From Chlorokybus atmophyticus (taxonomy: Eukaryota > Streptophyta > Chlorokybophyceae > Chlorokybales > Chlorokybaceae): a DNA stretch of 64,000 bases. This document shows, one piece after another, positions 46,601 through 58,162 of this stretch. The stretch covers positions 262,121-326,120 of the forward strand of contig RHPI01001202.1 in NCBI GenBank assembly GCA_009103225.1, read 5' to 3'. The position numbers were made by a program, and so were the translations under genes. A model generated the notes under the pieces. It ran no database searches and was not told the origin of the DNA. It saw nothing but the letters and a program-made list of their open reading frames with translations. Within the stretch, counting starts at the first letter, position 1. The number at the start of each line of letters is the position of its first letter.

Positions 46601-48169
46601 GCGGCCGAGTCGGATGCACGTGGCCTTCGCCTGCGGCTCAAGGAGCTCTCCATCATGGCCAACGAGATGGTGCGGTTGGTTGAGACGGCCTCGGCGCCCA
46701 TCTTTGCGGTGGATACAGCGGGAAAGCTTACGGCCTGGAATGCGAAGGTCAGCCGCCTCGCGGCCCTGCCCTTTCAAGACGCCGTTGGGAGGCACCTCGT
46801 GGCGGACATTATGGCGGATGCCAACTCTCAGGCCCGCTGCGAGCGCATGGTGCAGTTGGCGTTGCGTGGGGAGGAGGTTGCTGACGAAGAGTTGCAGCTG
46901 CGGCGGTTTGATAGCAGTGGTTTGGGCTCGGATGCACACCTTGTGCTCAAAGTCAACACGTGCGCCACACGTAACAGCCGCGGGGAGGTGGTGGGAGTGT
47001 GCTTCGTCGGCCAGGATATGACTCAGTACCGAAGAGTACTCGATCGCTATGTGTGCCGACAAGGAGACTACACGGCACTTGTACACAATCCCTCCCCGCT
47101 TATCCCGCCACTGTTCGGCGTTGATGCCAATGCCTGCATCAGCGAGTGGAACCTCAACATGGCCTCCCTGTCCGGCTGGGCGAAGCAGGAAGTCGAGGGG
47201 CGCCCATGCAGGTCCGTGTTTTCGCATGACGTGAACGCTTTGTGTCGGCAGCCTGACCCGGAGGTGGCGGTCCGCTTTGAAGTGGCGGTGGCGAAAGCGC
47301 TGCATACTGGCCAAGACACGGCCGCCATGTCCTTCTCGTTCAAGCCGCGTGGCAAGGATACATTAAATGTTAGGTTGACAGTGTGCGCGCGTCAAGACCG
47401 CGGGGCCACTTGTCTGCTGCAGCATGTGAGTTCTGAGCTGGAAGAGCTTATGGAGCATCAGCGAGCTGAGGAGAAGGCGTGTGCGCTGCTCGTGCGCGAG
47501 GTGGCATATCTGCGCGATCAAGTTAAGCCTCCCATAGACGGCTTGCTTGCGGCCTGCCGGTCGCTGCCGAGGGTTCTCGTGTATGACGACCAGAGGCAAG
47601 TTGCTCAAGTGGCGGAGTCCTGCGCGGCCCAGTTGAGCATGATTACACTGGACGACGCTAATGCGGGCGGCGTTCAACCCGTTATTGGCATCGTCGCCAA
47701 GCCCTTTGATCTTCAAGACCTCGTTAATGCGGTCATCGCGCAGGCCATGGTTGGTGCGAGCTTACGCGGGCTTCACATCTCCTCCTCAGTCACGCTGGCC
47801 GCAAAACAGATTGGTTTGGTGCTCGGCGATGCCTTGCGATTGCAACAGGTGCTGGCGGATCTTGCACGAATCGCCGTTGAGCACACCAGGGCCGGGTACG
47901 TGGAGGTTGGAGTTGATGCCACGCCTGAGGGCCAGGCTGCTTGCGTGGTGCTGCGGGTAGCGTACACGGGAAGACCGATCGCGCGCGACCTGCACAATAT
48001 GCTGGTAGATAGCAACGGCATGCTTGATCGGCGGCGCTCCTTCTCGCAGGTGTCGCTCTGCCAGCAGCTCATTGTGCTGATGGGCGGGAAAGTGTTTTAT
48101 GTCAGCGAGCCCACGGCCAAGGGATACAGCTTCAATGTCCAGATGACTTTCCCCATCGCGCAGCTATGA
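43641..48169 (+). CDS. PHY: Plant-type phytochrome (red/far-red photoreceptor)
   Basis: Resolved plus-strand exons: 43641-44177 (probable first exon), 44823-45096, 45176-45339 and the 2.6-kb last exon 45527-48169. One or two small exons between 44177 and 44823 are unresolved. The PAS domain (VVVEERTFKILSMSSN) leads into the GAF domain with FPASDIP and the bilin-binding Cys in STLRGVMGCHRQYMHNM. WGLIVCHHTTPR and the PHY domain follow, then two PAS domains (ETASAPIFAVDTAGKLTAWN and GVDANACISEWNLNM). The end is a histidine-kinase-like region without a phospho-acceptor His at the expected place (YLRDQVKPPIDGLL) and with a weak ATPase end. No receiver domain follows, as in land-plant and streptophyte-algal canonical phytochromes. 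Such proteins bind phytochromobilin or phycocyanobilin and signal from cytosol to nucleus. The tongue region lacks a clear PRxSF motif. The N-terminus is long and Ala/Ser/Gly/Arg-rich. Confidence 0.93.
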
Positions 48170-48869
48170 GCACTGCACAGTTTTTCCCCAACACATAGCC
48201 TTGTATATTCCCTTTGGACAGTGACATTGTCACTGTACGGTGACAGACACTGTCTGGCATTGCGCCAGACCCTAGGCGGGCATGTCCGCTGCGTGTAGCT
48301 ATAAGTTATTGTTAGTGCTGTTTCTTGCGACAAGGACGCAAGTTAATTGCATGCATAGGCTTGGACCTGACTAGTTGTACCATCAACAACAAGAGTGCCG
48401 TTCTATGATAATTTGCAGTAAAGCTAGGCTAACAATAAACGCTGCATACTTAGGTTAAGTGTACATCATGATGCAGCTGTGCTGTCACCTAGCGGTAAAT
48501 CAGACAAGATAGAACTGAACTGAACTTTGTCTTGATGGTCGGACACTAGCCAATAAGAAATAGAACTACTTGCTAAACTCGTGGGGAGAAAGGCAAACAA
48601 TTCGACAAAGTGAAGTACAACTTGTACTTGATTGCCATGTTGTCATATGTGAAGATGATTACTTAGTCTCTAACGCATGATAGATCAATATTGTATTGCA
48701 TGGGTGCATCAGAATTCGGCGTGTATAGCTCCCACCATCTCAATCCAATCTAATCTTGATGCAACATAGAACGCCATTTTCGGTTTGTGTGTAGCATTGC
48801 GCTCGTACAAACAAAATTAACCAACGCGATTGCGACTCACACAACCACGCATTGACACTACAAACGGCA

Positions 48870-49070
48870 TTAAAATGTTTTGCGGCATAATGATGATGCA
48901 TAGAACTGCAAACGCAAGCATAGCTTCGATATTGTTTGCATTAGGTAATGCTCATCAACCACAACCTGTGAAGGCTGGTAACGCTCTTGATCTACGCATC
49001 GCCAACTGTTGACAACACTGATATTGATATTCATATGAAGATGTATCAACCGCATCGTTACGGGCACATT
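48870..49070 (-). repeat. Repeat remnant related to 41315-41524
   Basis: The minus strand codes VPVTMRLIHLHMNI near its start, matching PVRIVKLSHLHMNF at the other place. Only about 15 residues are alignable; the rest has diverged or is unrelated. Confidence 0.35.
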
Positions 49071-49984
49071 GTGCTATAGACAATATTATTCACATGGTAT
49101 AGAATTTACCTTGAACAACACACAACCAATGCACAAAGCTAAGATGATTGGTGTGCACGTTGTCCTTTTAACGAATGCCAAAGCCTGAATCTGCCCATGC
49201 TCTGTCATGCGTCATATGAGGGTTTAATTCTTGAGGTTTATTCTTGCGTCGCAGTGTTAAGTCGAGTCTAGCTAAGTTGTGAAGCCCTACCTTGACCTTC
49301 ATGTACGCTTTTTACTGCCTTGAAATGTGCGTGTGCGTCAAGAAAGCCATGCAGTATGGTTTGTGTGTGTATACGGTGCGCGGACATACGTGATGCAAAT
49401 GGATATGTGCACTCTGTTGCTGCATGATCAATATGCATGCACGCAATCATCAGCATAGCACACATACAACACTATATTACACCAGGCTATGTGTGTGTGT
49501 TCAATATATGCAATGCTGTGATGTGTGTGGCATGCTGGCACGTGCCTTGTACAAACATTCTTGCTTGCTTGCTTTCTGTAGCTCATATGCGAGTTATGCC
49601 GTTTACATACGTGTTTGAGTGATCAAAGGTTTAAGTATGAATGACATGCACTGAGCACTTCGTCAGAAGGATTATGCAGTACAATATAGTGTGGTGAGGA
49701 GCTGACTCACGGGAATGCCATGTACATGACTGTGAAGGCTTCATCATCAGTGGTTACCCAGCATATAGTGCTTTTCAACATAAGAGCTGCGCAAAGCAAA
49801 CTCAATGACATGCGTACATGGTTGTGTAGCGTGCTGTGCTGCTCTACCTCACGGTCATGCGGACTCAAACACAACCACACACGTCACGCACATTATATAC
49901 AGCGTACGCCACAGCGACGACCTCAACTGCACAGGTGGTGCCATGCTGACGTGGTGCATGCTGCATGCAAGCTAACCCTAACCT

Positions 49985-50030
49985 TAACGTCCAAGCGATG
50001 CTGCCTGGCGGCAGCATCGCTTGGACGTTA
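49985..50030. repeat. Perfect inverted repeat (21-bp arms, 4-base loop)
   Basis: The left arm 49985-50005 and right arm 50010-50030 are exact reverse complements with loop TGGC. The left arm is preceded by ctaaccctaacct, which is telomere-like. A stem this long with a tetraloop is not expected by chance and would fold on either strand. Confidence 0.95.
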
Positions 50031-51340
50031 TGGCGGTACGTTGTAAGCGACTGCAGCGTGGGCGATGGTGGCGGTGTGGGGGGAGGGAAGGGAAGGGTGT
50101 TGGTCTGCTGCTGCTGTTGCTGCTGGGGTCCAAGGGCTGGCCGCTAACCCTGCGCCATTGTCCGGATGACTGACTGGGACATTTGCATGCTTGTGTGACT
50201 AACGGGGAAGGCGAGTAGTGTAGTAGTAGTGTAAATAGTATAGCGCGGTGGTGAATTAAATAAGTTTTTGTGTTTTGGCTATGTCTGGTGGGTGAATGTC
50301 ACTGTGTGTGTGGTGATGCAGGACACCTCTTGCATGCGGCATATGAGGCATAACATCCAATAACATAGTTTTTACACACGCGGCAGCGTCACGCAGCATA
50401 TACCCAATGATGTGCGTGACGTGGAATGCGGCGAGTGGAACTGCACTTAGGGTATAGCAATGAAGATCACAAGCAACAAGCAAAGCACAGCAAGCAGCAG
50501 GCAGCACATGGCACGAGAAGCTATTACAGCGGTCTAGCTATGGGGTTGGTTGTCTATGTGCCAATGCAGTAGACCCCAAGGCATCGGCAAGCAGGAGAGA
50601 CGGGCGCAGCAGCGCTCACCACAGCGGTAGGTAAAACAATGAAGTAGAAACCAACCAGCCCGGAGATTTGTGTTTGACTGCGTGATTGGTGAGTGTACAT
50701 AAATCTCAAGAAGCTCTAGGCATGCAATAAATGCCTTGCATTCATTGTGTAGTGACTGTACTCTTGGCTAACATGTTATGTAAACATGGCATGTGTGACT
50801 TTGCATGCACGAATTCCGCACTCCTTTTAGACACTTCTCATATCAGCCCTTGCTCCCCTTCTGTGCACGCGCGCGGGCCCACGGAAACATATAAATATGT
50901 GCTAACGCACTTGCTAACATGCAATTCAACTCATTGCAATAACTGGGTGGTAGGCGGCAATGACGAGTGCCGCACAACCCAACAAACGCGGCTACATCAG
51001 GAAGGTTATCATCATCTATACAAATACCACGTATAGACGCCCAACTTATTATTGTACTTCGTCCCTTATTGGTGCGCTAATGCACTCCTTGTTATGCAGA
51101 AGCTGGAGAACCGTGGTGGGAAGCGTATCTACATGGTATTACTGGAGAACCGTGGGCGCCACGGAAAAGGGCAAGCAAGAAGTCGCTCAAAACCATAATG
51201 GCGAGCAACAGTCTCCCTGGCAGCTATAGACTGCACCGCTAAAATGAAACAGACTGAGTGAATGCAGCGTCCACTCCACACAGCTTCGGCGCTGATGTGG
51301 GAAGTTGGGACAGCCGGCAAAGCCACAATGAGCTGCGTAC

Positions 51341-53706
51341 TTAATACAGGGGCGTGCTCCCGCAGCAGTAGTATTCAAAAAAGACTTGCTGAAGGACTTG
51401 GACCGCAGCATCCTTGATGGCTTTCCACAGCATGGCAACGCTGTCGTCTCTAAGGTCGTATCTCAACATCTTGACACCGTCCACTTCGGTGAGCGTCATG
51501 AACACAGGGCTGCTGGCATTGATTGCAGATGCAAGGGCGTGATTGAGGTCGCTTGCCCTGATACCTTGCCATTCTGCACCCACAAGGCCGAAAGTAACAA
51601 CAGACGGGCACAGATTGCTCGCTGGTATGACACGGAATCGCGGGTCAGACTCAATGTGCGCTGTCAGCTTGTCTGTCTGGACTGCGGTCAGACAGAGAGC
51701 GGATTTGCTGTCTGGCGGGGCCAAGCATGCGTACAAGCTGGCTCTGATGGCCGCGACATCCAGGGCTTGGCCAATCAGAACAAACTGCACTTTGGGTGGG
51801 TTGCCTTGCGGCCACTCGTCTTCCACAAAGTTGAATCTGCGCCGACCACTGAGCTGCAACAGGTACCTGCTGCCCTCCGCCACATCAAACCACAGGAAGC
51901 CCTTTGCTCTGATGACCGATGGTGGCAAGTGATGTGCGATGAATTCCTGTAAATACAACGACCGTCAGAACCGGTATCAGGGTATCAAGGCGAGACATGT
52001 GCCAGTCAACATTGAGACAACTGTGCCACCACGAACCTGAAAGCGTGCCAACACCAGTGGTCTGGTAGCACAAAATGACATAGAGATCAGGCCGTCTTGT
52101 TCAAGGTGGTCGCCGTGGTGCATGTCGCCTTCATCAAAACTGTCATCGTGATGCTGATGATGGTGATGTCTCTCACAGGCGTTGCTGCACATGTGGGAGG
52201 CAAGGCCCCCCTCCTGCTCTTGCCAAGTATCCATGTCTTGCAGGTGTTGCACCACGGACTCCACTTCTTCGGCATGCAGCTGTTGGTTTTTTATGCAAGC
52301 ACTCTGCGTTGCGGCTGTAGCAAGTATCGCAGCTAGTGGCGCCTGTCCGTAACTGCATCTGATGACAGCCGGCTGGCCTGCTACTGTTGCGTTGGGTGCC
52401 GTGAGTATGCACCTGAGAGCGTTCTCGACCTGCATATACACACAATGTTGTTTGTATACGCAGAGATAGTGTACAACTTGCAATGATGTCATATTGCGCT
52501 GGATGCCTTGCAAGTTAATGCTAGGTACGTTTGCTGACCTCTGTGGTGCGTCTCCATGGTAGCAGGTCGACTTTGTTAAGCAGAATAACATCTGCGCAAG
52601 TCAACTGACTTCGTGCAGCTGCACTCCCATAACATTCAGCGGAGAATGCCTGCGAACGAATCGCTTTGAGCAAGATCCTTGCGTGTAAGTGTGGTCCCTA
52701 ACTAGCAACCTATCACGCATGCTCACCTCAGAGTCAACCACTGTCACGACATTTGCCAGCCACACGTATGCACGCATTGCGGTCATGGCAAACGTCTTGA
52801 TCAGCGGGAGAGGGTCGGTTACACCGCTTGTCTCGAGCACAACATGGTCGACTGCACCGTCAGCATTCTTCAGCACCTTTTCCACAGCTGCCTGGCAAGC
52901 ATCAACCAGGTTAGGTTTGTGCCAAGAGCGCAGATCAAGCGAACAGAGTGCCGACTCCAGTGTGCAATGCTACCTTTTCAAGCAAAAGGCAACACAATAC
53001 CAACCTGCAAATCAGTGTTGATGGAACAGCACACGCAGCCATTTGTCAACTGCACCATGTCGGGCAGCTTGCCATTCTCTCCTTGCACGAGAGCACCATC
53101 GATATCGACGTCTCCAAACTCGTTCACCTGCACGGAATCAAATTCGACTGAGACATATGCACATGGTGTTTCAGAACAAGTGAGGCAGTAGTTATAGGCA
53201 GCGGACAGATACATACAGCATGCCTGACTGCATGGCTGCTTACCAGGACAGCAATCCTCAAGCCAGCGCTGTTGTGCAGCAAGCGGTTAAGCACGGTTGT
53301 TTTGCCACTTCCCAGAAAACCTGAGTTATCACACGGTCAGTGTCCGCACAATGCAAAACACCTACCAGCGTTCCACCACTTCACACAATGCAACTCAAGC
53401 AAGCGCTAATACAGCTGCAAGCTAGGGTGCGCACAATTGCGGCATCAAGGCAATTGTCCCGCACGTTTGCGAAGGTGATCAACTTTGCAAGCTTGCACTT
53501 TGGCAAAATTGAGGCCACGGTTTTCAGCACGTACCAGACAGGATGGTGAGCGGCACGGCGCTCGGGCGTGTCCTCTCAGGTGCTCCCATGGCGGCGGGTC
53601 TGTCGCTGGGGTCGTTGATGTTGCTGGCTCCCCCAACCCCCCCAACTCTGCCTGTGGCGGCAGTGTTGCGGCTAGAAGAAGCTAACCCAACATGTTGTTC
53701 GCGCAT
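51341..53706 (-). CDS. CobW/COG0523 GTPase metallochaperone
   Basis: Seven minus-strand exons join in phase: 53706-53535, 53320-53244, 53127-53005, 52891-52727, 52649-52539, 52429-52037 and 51946-51341 (TAA). Motifs in order: PLTILSGFLGSGKTTVLNRL (Walker A), NEFGDVDIDG, the metal-binding TNGCVCCSI (CxCC), VVLETSGVTDPLP (Walker B/ESGG-type), ADVILLNKVDLLP (NKxD) and the C-terminal CobW domain starting with GFLWFDVAEG. Between the GTPase and the C-terminal domain lies a His/Asp-rich segment, CERHHHHQHHDD followed by MHHGDH, suited to bind zinc or another transition metal. COG0523 proteins load metal into client enzymes using GTP. The client is unknown. ATG 53706 is the first Met after an in-frame TTG; the N-terminus up to the P-loop is Ser/Gly/Pro-rich and could be a targeting region. 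Confidence 0.92.
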
Positions 53707-55900
53707 ATGGGCATAGACGGAGACCTCCTGCCTCAAGCCTCACACAGCACATACACGCCACACCACCAGCGACGCAAGCACATTGAGGACAACAACAACA
53801 CAGACGCCACGACGCAAGCCTTGCCCAACCCCAACTCTATCTTAGCCCCAGACCAACGCTAGCTGAAGCTTCGAGGCGCTTGGCGACAGCAAAGCTAGCC
53901 TGCTCACAGGCAGGCTACGGGACTGCCTCTGCAACGACGGCGGCGGTGGCGGTGGCGTCGGCGGCAGGCAATTGCTCTTATACTGTGCTGCTACTGCTGC
54001 TAAGCAGCTTCCCCCAAAGCAGCACGGCACAACGATTGACTTAGACACCCCTACTCTTAGGGTCGCACAGGCGTAAGCCTATGTAGATGACGCGCCACAA
54101 CAATTTTCATTGAGGCGCACCCCTTTTCACTTTTGTAGTTGGAGTCATTCAGGCTGCTTGGGGCCAATTCCGATCGCACCGTCTTTGGTCGGTTCGTAAG
54201 TCAGCAGTTGCATAGTGTGTCAAGCAAGGTTTTTTCGGCTCTGGTCGTGCAGATGTGACCTCCCGCATTCAACGCGACGTTATGAAAGAATTGGAGCCAC
54301 GGAAGGCTAACGTTTGCAACCGCAGCGGTTGTGAACCGGGACCCGGTAATAATTGGGGAGCTGTTGCCGGTTGCAACTAGTTTCGTTGTTAACGTTGTAA
54401 GTGCATGCAGCATGATGCATGGCTGGGTTTTGCCGCCCAAAGTGCCACAAACGGCAGTCGCCAGGGGCAGCTGCGGTTTTCTGGTAAACATAAACTCTTG
54501 AAACGCCAAATTAACTCATGCAGTAGCGAGTTTCGAGTCAGTCCTCTGACAGCTTTTTGCAGTGGCTTGCGTCACCGTGGCGTGTTGTCACCATCCATGT
54601 GCCTGGGGACCGCCGGTAACTTTATCTAGGCCGCTGGACGTGGCTGAATATGGCCGGCGCTTTTCCCAATGACCAAGACTTGGCTCGGTAGTTGGGGAGG
54701 TGCGAGACCGGCCACAAGCGCGATAAAAGTCGCGTCGCTGTGGACGCTTTTAACCGCAGTTAGACCGGAGGAGCGGTTGTACCTGTCCTCCGTCGCGTTG
54801 CAACGCAGCACGGCATGGTCGCCGGTGTCAGTCGGTACCAACAGCGTAGACTTCAATGCGCTACACTGTAGGCTGATCGACGACAACCGTTTAACACCGC
54901 CCTGCGCCATTGCCGTTGCAGCCATGCGGCAAGGCCCAGGATGCCTGCTACAGATTGCAGCGCAGTCTGGGACTCACATTAACAATCTTTTCCGCGTTAG
55001 CTGCCGCAAGTTGTCAGTCTGCGCCCGGGTTGAGGTGACAAACATGTGACATGTGACAAACATTGAGAACACCAACCGATGGTCAGCTCTGGCCTGCCTC
55101 GGTGTACGCCGACAGGCGGCGATCCTACGCAAAATGCGTGTGCTCTGAGTGGCTGCTGCCAGTGGCAGCCACTCAGGTAAGGTGCTGGCAGCCTGCCCGA
55201 AGTGGCGGGCCGCAGCAGGTCGGCGACAAACTCGTCGCCAACGCCCGGTCGCACCCGACAATGCCATTTCATGTCAGCAGCCGGCTTGGCGCCTACGTGG
55301 CTGCACAACTTTTGCGCCGTGACTCACATACATGGTGGCCTAGCAATTATCCTTCTTCCCTTTTGATTACCTTTGGTAATACCCAAGGTAAGTCACATTG
55401 TATGGCATAACCAGCAAGGTGAGGAAGGCTTGCTTCCCGCGGCCAGCGGTCTATCGACCGTCGACCGTCAATTGTTCATCTCTAGCGTCGATGCAGACTC
55501 CTTGCCGACGTCGTCGCGTTTTTTGCCGCGTGATGACGCGTGTGCAGTTTCGTGTCGCATCACGCCGCCAGAGCTGCAGCTCCGCCTGTGTCAGTGCATC
55601 GACGGCGGCGGCGGCCGCCGGAGCAGGTAGAGGTGGAGCCCTACAGCTCCTGAACCAGCAAGGTGCCGGCGCAGCAACCACACCACATCCACTAAGCCTG
55701 GCGAAGGTGCCTTGACGGGTGCGTGTTGCAGCTGTGTCGCGCCCTCTCGCCCCTCTCTCTCATGTTCCCTCGCTGCTATCTGTGTCTCTCTTTCTATGTG
55801 TTTCAGTCTGTGTGTACGCACCAGTCCGCAGCCTCCTCCCCTTCTCTGTTTCCCCGTGTGTGTGTGCAGCTTGTAACTTGTTGCAGTGCACATAACAACT
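53707..55900. other. GC-rich gene-free stretch
   Basis: About 2.2 kb. The first part is the CobW promoter side. The rest has open frames on both strands (for example 54626-54925 minus and 54669-55049 plus) that overlap each other and have no motif. A 12-bp-arm inverted repeat lies at 55145-55176. After about 55720 the plus strand turns CT-rich, as in the introns of the next locus. Confidence 0.4.
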
Positions 55901-58128
55901 GTATTGCCTTACATGTGCAGTGGGGGTGCAGACGAGCGGCTTCCAGAGCAGGGGGAGGTGGAGCAGGGGGAGTTTCTCTGTGACGTGTGTTCAGTGACAA
56001 CAGTGTTGCGCCCCCTCCCTTCTTTTTCCCTCCCCCCTTTCTCTGCGTCTTCATGTGTGTGCGTTTCTCAGTATGTGTATGCCCCACTCAGCAGCCTCTT
56101 GCCTCTTTGTCTCTGTCTCCTTTTGTATGTGTGCCCCTGAAAAAGCGGCCGAGCTAGGGGAGTGCCTGTTGGGTGTGTTCAGTGCCAGCAAGTGCAGGTG
56201 TTATAACTATACTTCAATCACAACAGGTCTTTCAACCCGTGACATATGCAGGTATCACCGCCACTTGTCCAGGTCCTTGTTGGTATGATCTCGTGGTCTT
56301 TTGTTGCTTCCAAGCTGAGTGTTTGCAGCGGTGTTGTCTCCCCCCCACCCCACACCTCTCTCTCATTCTCTCTCTTCCTCTCTCTTTGTCCTCCTCCTGC
56401 AGTGCACTTTATCCATTGCCTTCTGTGTAAGTCTGTTTCCCCTCGGCAGTACAATCTGACATCTGCATTGTACACGCCTCCCTTAGCCCTCTGTCCCCCT
56501 CTATCCGATACTTTAAGCACTCATAATGAGATGAGACGCCAACTGATCATACTTCGTTTTGAACTAAGTCTTTTTACATTCCATTATATGCAGGTGTTCC
56601 ACATTGTGGTGATGATGGTACGCATCTCTGGGGGACCCGCCTTGAGCGGAGGGGTTCGTGTAAACCTCGCTTGGCTGTAGAAACTCATGAGGACGTCCCA
56701 CATGCTTCCCTTTGTGTGAACTATCAGTTGGTTGGGGATGTATTGTTATTTATTGTTTGATCAACCTGTATCTTAGTTATCCCTCATTGCAGCCATTTTT
56801 CTACACACAGGTGTTTGTGAACTTGATATTATTGTATGGCTATGTCTACATATTTATATGTCCTGTCTAATATGCTATCCCTTTTCAGCATTCCGGAAAT
56901 CACAAGAAGTGCAGGCCCTCTATGAGAAGGTTGTTGAGGGAGTAAGAAGCCACGCCCGTCTCATTGCTGCATAGCGCCCAAAGCGTTTTAAACCCAATGG
57001 CGATCCATATCATTCAGTTACTCATCGTCATCAAGGTGTTATTGCCCTCATTGTCAGTGGCTCCCCTATGCTTGGCATTCACAAGCGTGCAAAGAACATC
57101 ACGTTTGTTTGTGGTCACCCATATAATCGATGGTGGGAAGGTAGTAGTTGGTCATGCTCAGTGTGCACTGAACAAAGCTTTACACCATCACATTCTACAT
57201 GTGTATGCTTACTCCGCTTTGTACTGCACAGGGGTTTACACCATCACATTCTTTAGCACTTTAGCACTGCTGCTGCTTTTTATTGGTTCAGCGATTTGGA
57301 TCGCGCACCGTGCGGGTATACATATACTGGTGGCAGCCGCATGAGCTTGGTCATGGCCCTTAGCAATCATTGTCGCACGGGTACGCTCGCACATGTCGCG
57401 GTTATATGAATGCACGATTCGACTGGTTCGAAACCAGACGTGTTTCTTTTTTCAGGGGAATATGTAGTGCTGCTTGATTGCAGCTCGTTCATTAACGACG
57501 TGTTTCTTTTTTAAAGAGAATATCGGGTGCTGCTTAATGCAGCTCGTCCATCAACGGGGCATACTGGCATGTATACCGATACTTTGATGTAAGCATTGCA
57601 TGGTTTCCTTAAAGCGATTACCCTTTCTGGCTTAAAGTGTCGTTACCACGTATGACGGGTGCAGACATGCAGGTATGTTTGTGACATGCACGCACATTTC
57701 TCCTTGTTTTCAGCGCTATTAATAGTGCATGTCATGTTCGGCTTCAGCTTGTTGCTGATTTTTTCTGTTTTTTGCTAGGCACGTGCGCTGTCGGAGCTGG
57801 AGTTCGCTCCGCGCGCAATCTCTTATCAGGCTGCTTAGCTCCCCCGACCTCTCTGCTGACAACGGCAAGCGCAATGTTAGCGAAATCAGTCAGGCTTTTG
57901 AATTCAGGTTGAGTATGCTTATACCAATGTTGCATTTCACATGCATGCATTCGTGAATGTAATGATTTACTCGGGTTGCAGGACGGATGCATATGAATTT
58001 ACCGCTGCACAATTTCGGCCCTTTGTTGCAGCTCACCTCTTTGAAGGGTGAGTTTGCTGTCATACGCTTACACACACATTTCGTAGCATTATGTCATATC
58101 ATTAAAGTGGTTATTGTGTGCTAACTGT

Positions 58129-58162
<34 letters not shown>

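Larger units (their letters stand above)
48170..51340. other. Gene-free stretch between phytochrome and CobW gene
   Basis: About 3.2 kb with no supported gene. It includes the phytochrome 3' flank, a repeat remnant (48870-49070), CA/TG-rich DNA around 49440-49520, a perfect hairpin (49985-50030), a G-rich tract at 50060-50100 and a CTG-rich stretch at 50106-50125. Confidence 0.45.

Noticed and set aside
46343-47314. Open frame of 323 codons on the minus strand inside the phytochrome
   Set aside because: It lies fully antisense to the PHY/PAS coding exon; GC-rich coding DNA often leaves the opposite strand open. No motif, no splice partners.
54626-55049. Overlapping plus and minus frames, possible gene
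   Set aside because: No splice joins, no motif, and the two strands are equally open because of GC-rich composition.
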